Source: Fluoribacter dumoffii NY 23
GTDB taxonomy: Bacteria; Pseudomonadota; Gammaproteobacteria; Legionellales; Legionellaceae
Assembly: GCF_000236165.1 (NCBI RefSeq)
Contig: NZ_CM001373.1
Coordinates: 289,080-353,079, forward strand
Reading direction: 5' to 3'
DNA: 64,000 bases
Position numbers and translations under genes: made by a program. Shown in pieces: positions 61,783 to 64,000 of the stretch. Numbering within the stretch: position 1 is the stretch's first letter; every line of letters starts with the position of its first letter. The notes beneath the pieces were generated by a model, which did no database searches, was not told the DNA's origin, and saw only the letters and a list, made by a program, of their open reading frames with translations.

Positions 61783-62727
61783 ATGTACGCTCTAATTGGT
61801 CCAACCAACTTCGACAAATCCAACACCTATCTCGAGACAGAAGGCCGGTGTTATGGAAACCATAAAATGGTTAATGACGTACGAAGCAGATTCCTTGAGG
61901 GTGTCCCTCCAGATAATGTCACTCAATTACTTGTACCCTATGATAAAACGTTGTTTGAAGGTAATCCCGGGGTTACCAAAACAGTAAGTTTTTGCATCGT
62001 TCAGCAAAGCGAGGATAGAGTCCCTGTTTTTCTATTACCGGCAACAGAAGATTTAACTGCCAAGATGAGCAGTGAGCAACGAAAAAACCATATACAAAAG
62101 ATGTTTAATGCATGTTATGAAAAATATCTCCTGGATTGCACTAACAAAGGAATAACTCCAGTGGAACAAAAATATTGTACCGCGACCACTATAGGCGGTA
62201 CAAAAACAATGTGGGGTGGAAATCATTTTACCGCCATGATCAAACCCCCAGGGGATGAGCAATGGCAACATGTAGATCCCACAAGTTTTGGCGGTCCGCA
62301 ATGGCTTAACCGCAAACAATGCGGTGGTTATTCTTCAATGATTGAAGCCGAAGCGCTGATGCATTATTCCTCAATGACGATAAAAGCAGCAAAGGAGGAG
62401 GAACAGCAACATTCGGTAGTGCGTTCTTTTCGACAATTCATCAATAATTTGGCCTTTAAATTTAACACCTGGTTTGCTGGCAACCGCAATGAAGTGAACC
62501 GAAATTCAGAATATAAAGAAGTGCCGCGCGGCACATTTGAAACCACCTATGCTGAAATGGCAGATTTTAGTGCGGGCCGTTTAGCCAGAGCATTTAATTA
62601 CCAGGAATTCATTGATTTAAGAATAAATGGCAAAACGCCGGCAATGCTAGAGAGTCAAGCAGAAGCTACAAGCAAACCCAGCTCGCTAAGTAGTGATGAT
62701 TTTGACACTGAGACTTTTTCTCCCTGA
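61783..62727 (+). CDS. Hypothetical protein, possible CE-clan cysteine protease
   Basis: A 314-residue protein without signal peptide. A pattern in the middle could be a cysteine-protease core: GGNHFTAMI (His148), then HVDPTS (Asp165), then KQCGGYSS (Cys180, with Gln179 beside it). His, Asp and Cys in this order and spacing resemble the CE clan (YopJ and Ulp1-like acetyltransferases and deubiquitinases). The remaining parts are not assignable. The C-terminus is rich in Ser, Asp and Glu (SKPSSLSSDDFDTETFSP), features common in Dot/Icm secretion signals. The assignment is speculative. Confidence 0.4.
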   Translation: MYALIGPTNFDKSNTYLETEGRCYGNHKMVNDVRSRFLEGVPPDNVTQLLVPYDKTLFEGNPGVTKTVSFCIVQQSEDRVPVFLLPATEDLTAKMSSEQRKNHIQKMFNACYEKYLLDCTNKGITPVEQKYCTATTIGGTKTMWGGNHFTAMIKPPGDEQWQHVDPTSFGGPQWLNRKQCGGYSSMIEAEALMHYSSMTIKAAKEEEQQHSVVRSFRQFINNLAFKFNTWFAGNRNEVNRNSEYKEVPRGTFETTYAEMADFSAGRLARAFNYQEFIDLRINGKTPAMLESQAEATSKPSSLSSDDFDTETFSP

Positions 62728-62756
62728 ACGTTTCACTAAGGCTCAATTCAAAATTC

Positions 62757-62784
62757 TTAATCCCCCTTTAGATAGGGGGATTAA
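62757..62784. terminator. Perfect 11-bp hairpin, likely terminator
   Basis: TTAATCCCCCT and AGGGGGATTAA form a perfect 11-bp stem with a 6-base loop, 30 bases after the stop at 62727. Neither side has a run of T longer than three, so the direction is unclear. Confidence 0.5.
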
Positions 62785-62948
62785 AAGACCCAATCTTCAT
62801 TTCCCCATTTATAAATTGGAATATCCCTAATTTCGTAATTGTCTCTCTTGAGTCTGGAAGCATAACAAAGGAGCAGTAATTTTTCTGCACCTTTCATATG
62901 GATTTTTTTATCCTATACTATGCTGAAAAATTAACAATAAGAATTTTT

Positions 62949-63500
62949 ATGAAAAGAGTGTGTGTCTATCTCGGAGCCCATTCAGGGAACAATAAATTAT
63001 TCGAACAGGCCACGATAAAGCTTGCTCAGGAACTTGTAAGTATGGGGCTTACTTTGGTTTATGGCGGTTCAAAATTAGGGATGATGGGGCTTTTATCAAC
63101 TACAGTTAAGGAACTTGGAGGTAAGGCGATAGGTATCACCACCACTCATCTGTTAAACCAGGAAAAAACATCTGAAATCCTGGATGAACTGCACGTAGTT
63201 GACTCCATGCAAGAGCGCAAAAGAATGCTGCAACACCTGGCTGATGGATTTATCGTTATGCCAGGAGGATTAGGAACATTAGAAGAAGCAATAGAAACAT
63301 GGAATTCGATAAAAATAGGTGAAAGCAATAAAAAAATAGGCTTTTTAAACGTGGCTAATTATTTTGATAAATTATTTCATTTTATAAATCATTGTGTGGA
63401 ACATGAATTTATGAATACCCACCAATCGACAATTCCAATAATACATAGTGAGCCTTTTTTGTTGCTTCGGGATTTGATTGGGAGGGATGAAAGGAACTGA
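62949..63500 (+). CDS. LOG-family nucleotide phosphoribohydrolase
   Basis: A 183-residue protein of the LOG (Lonely Guy) family. It has VYGGSKLGMMG near the start (about residue 40), MQERKRMLQHLADGF (about 85-100) and the signature PGGLGTLEEAIE (about 105-116). Characterised members remove ribose-5-phosphate from nucleoside 5'-monophosphates such as cytokinin ribotides, releasing the free base. In bacteria the biological role is often unclear. I chose the ATG at 62949 (MKRVCVYLGAHSG), where family similarity begins, not the frame start at 62898. Confidence 0.85.
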   Translation: MKRVCVYLGAHSGNNKLFEQATIKLAQELVSMGLTLVYGGSKLGMMGLLSTTVKELGGKAIGITTTHLLNQEKTSEILDELHVVDSMQERKRMLQHLADGFIVMPGGLGTLEEAIETWNSIKIGESNKKIGFLNVANYFDKLFHFINHCVEHEFMNTHQSTIPIIHSEPFLLLRDLIGRDERN

Positions 63501-63741
63501 TTCCTCATTGCATTTAGACTCCTATAATAATCCCGAGGCAATCGATCGCCAGATGATTAAATGACATAACGTCAAAGATTGATGTGATCTAAAAATTATG
63601 AAATGGTAGAAAGGGTTTTAGGCAAATACTTTTTTGCATTAGGTATGCTGGCTAAAAATGTTGAGAGATAAGACCAAACTCTATCTAGTTCATAAATCCA
63701 ATCTTTGCGGGTTGGGTAGATACTTTATAGCAGTGTGGAAT

Positions 63742-64000
63742 TCACGACATACCAAGTTCGATATGACTCCTTTTGCCCTCATTAAATTCTTGTTTTTTAG
63801 CTTGTGCTAAAACAGTAAAAAATGTTGCCTGGACGTTTCGTTTATATAAATATTCTTCTTTAAAAAGAAAATCAGACTCAAAAGAAATGTTTTTTTCTAT
63901 TAGAATTGGTTTGATTAATTCTTCAAATTTTTTCTTATCAGAAGAACTTACATTTGGGTGCAAGGAGTTCACTCCCACCTTCAAATGAAAACTTTGCTTA
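63742..64000 (-). CDS. Partial gene running off the right edge
   Basis: An open frame from the window edge to a stop at 63742 (about 86 codons visible). No start codon with a ribosome site is inside the window; a TTG at 63984 is the only candidate and codons remain open beyond it, so the gene probably continues to the right. The visible C-terminal part is polar and charged (SSSDKKKFEELIKPILIEKN, then KQEFNEGKRSHIELGM). No recognised family. Confidence 0.4.
   Translation of the reverse strand, partial: KQSFHLKVGVNSLHPNVSSSDKKKFEELIKPILIEKNISFESDFLFKEEYLYKRNVQATFFTVLAQAKKQEFNEGKRSHIELGMS

Overview
The window looks like a piece of chromosome from a Legionella-type gammaproteobacterium (order Legionellales). 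Base composition is AT-rich. Ordinary housekeeping genes (dgkA, nudC, lldD, kmo, corA, a phenylalanine operon) are interspersed with large single genes whose domains are of eukaryotic type: a Ser/Thr kinase, leucine-rich repeats, SH2-like modules, a calpain-like protease and a mitochondrial-carrier-like membrane protein. That mixture is typical of genomes with a large Dot/Icm type IV effector repertoire. No Dot/Icm genes, tRNA, rRNA, insertion sequence, phage or CRISPR array is visible here. The genus is an inference from gene content.

Layout. 0.2-1.3 kb: Xre/RES toxin-antitoxin pair. 1.3-2.7 kb: GtrA/GtrB lipid-linked sugar transfer pair. 2.8-5.1 kb: eukaryotic-like kinase and dgkA. 5.3-10.2 kb: a fatty acyl-AMP ligase/ACP/thioester reductase megaenzyme, a PP2C phosphatase with permuted motif order and a LysE exporter. 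10.4-11.3 kb: a divergent nitrilase-fold protein with a paralogue near 60 kb. 11.6-16.5 kb: an O-methyltransferase, an FAD oxidoreductase, a haem-oxygenase-like diiron oxidase candidate and kynurenine 3-monooxygenase. 16.8-19.1 kb: GGDEF/EAL protein. 20.5-26.5 kb: a 1999-residue protein with leucine-rich repeats, a transglutaminase-like triad and two AAA-type nucleotide sites. 27.4-28.5 kb: nudC, a non-coding stretch with three perfect DnaA boxes, a SnoaL-like protein and a divergent LysR regulator. 30.5-33.0 kb: a MASE3-PAS-GAF-PAS-HD-GYP gene split by a -1 frameshift. 33.1-43.7 kb: MFS exporter, unusual P-type ATPase, HAD plus tandem SH2-like protein, CorA, calpain-like protease, L-lactate dehydrogenase. 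44.4-47.4 kb: O-acyltransferase and a possible CNF1/CheD-like deamidase.

47.6-51.1 kb holds the best resolved regulatory unit: a four-gene operon for phenylalanine synthesis (DAHP synthase, prephenate dehydratase, chorismate mutase, aminotransferase). It is preceded by a near-consensus sigma70 promoter, a 36-codon leader peptide rich in Phe codons, and mutually exclusive terminator and antiterminator pairings, which together make a textbook transcription attenuator.

51.2-54.2 kb: patatin-like phospholipase and Na+/H+ antiporter. 54.5-62.7 kb is a run of plus-strand genes rich in effector candidates: mitochondrial carrier, GNAT acetyltransferase, kinase-like protein, nitrilase-fold paralogue, Fic-like protein and a possible cysteine protease. 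The window ends with a LOG-family nucleotide phosphoribohydrolase and an open frame running off the right edge.

All functional calls come from reading motifs by eye. No searches or structure predictions were run.
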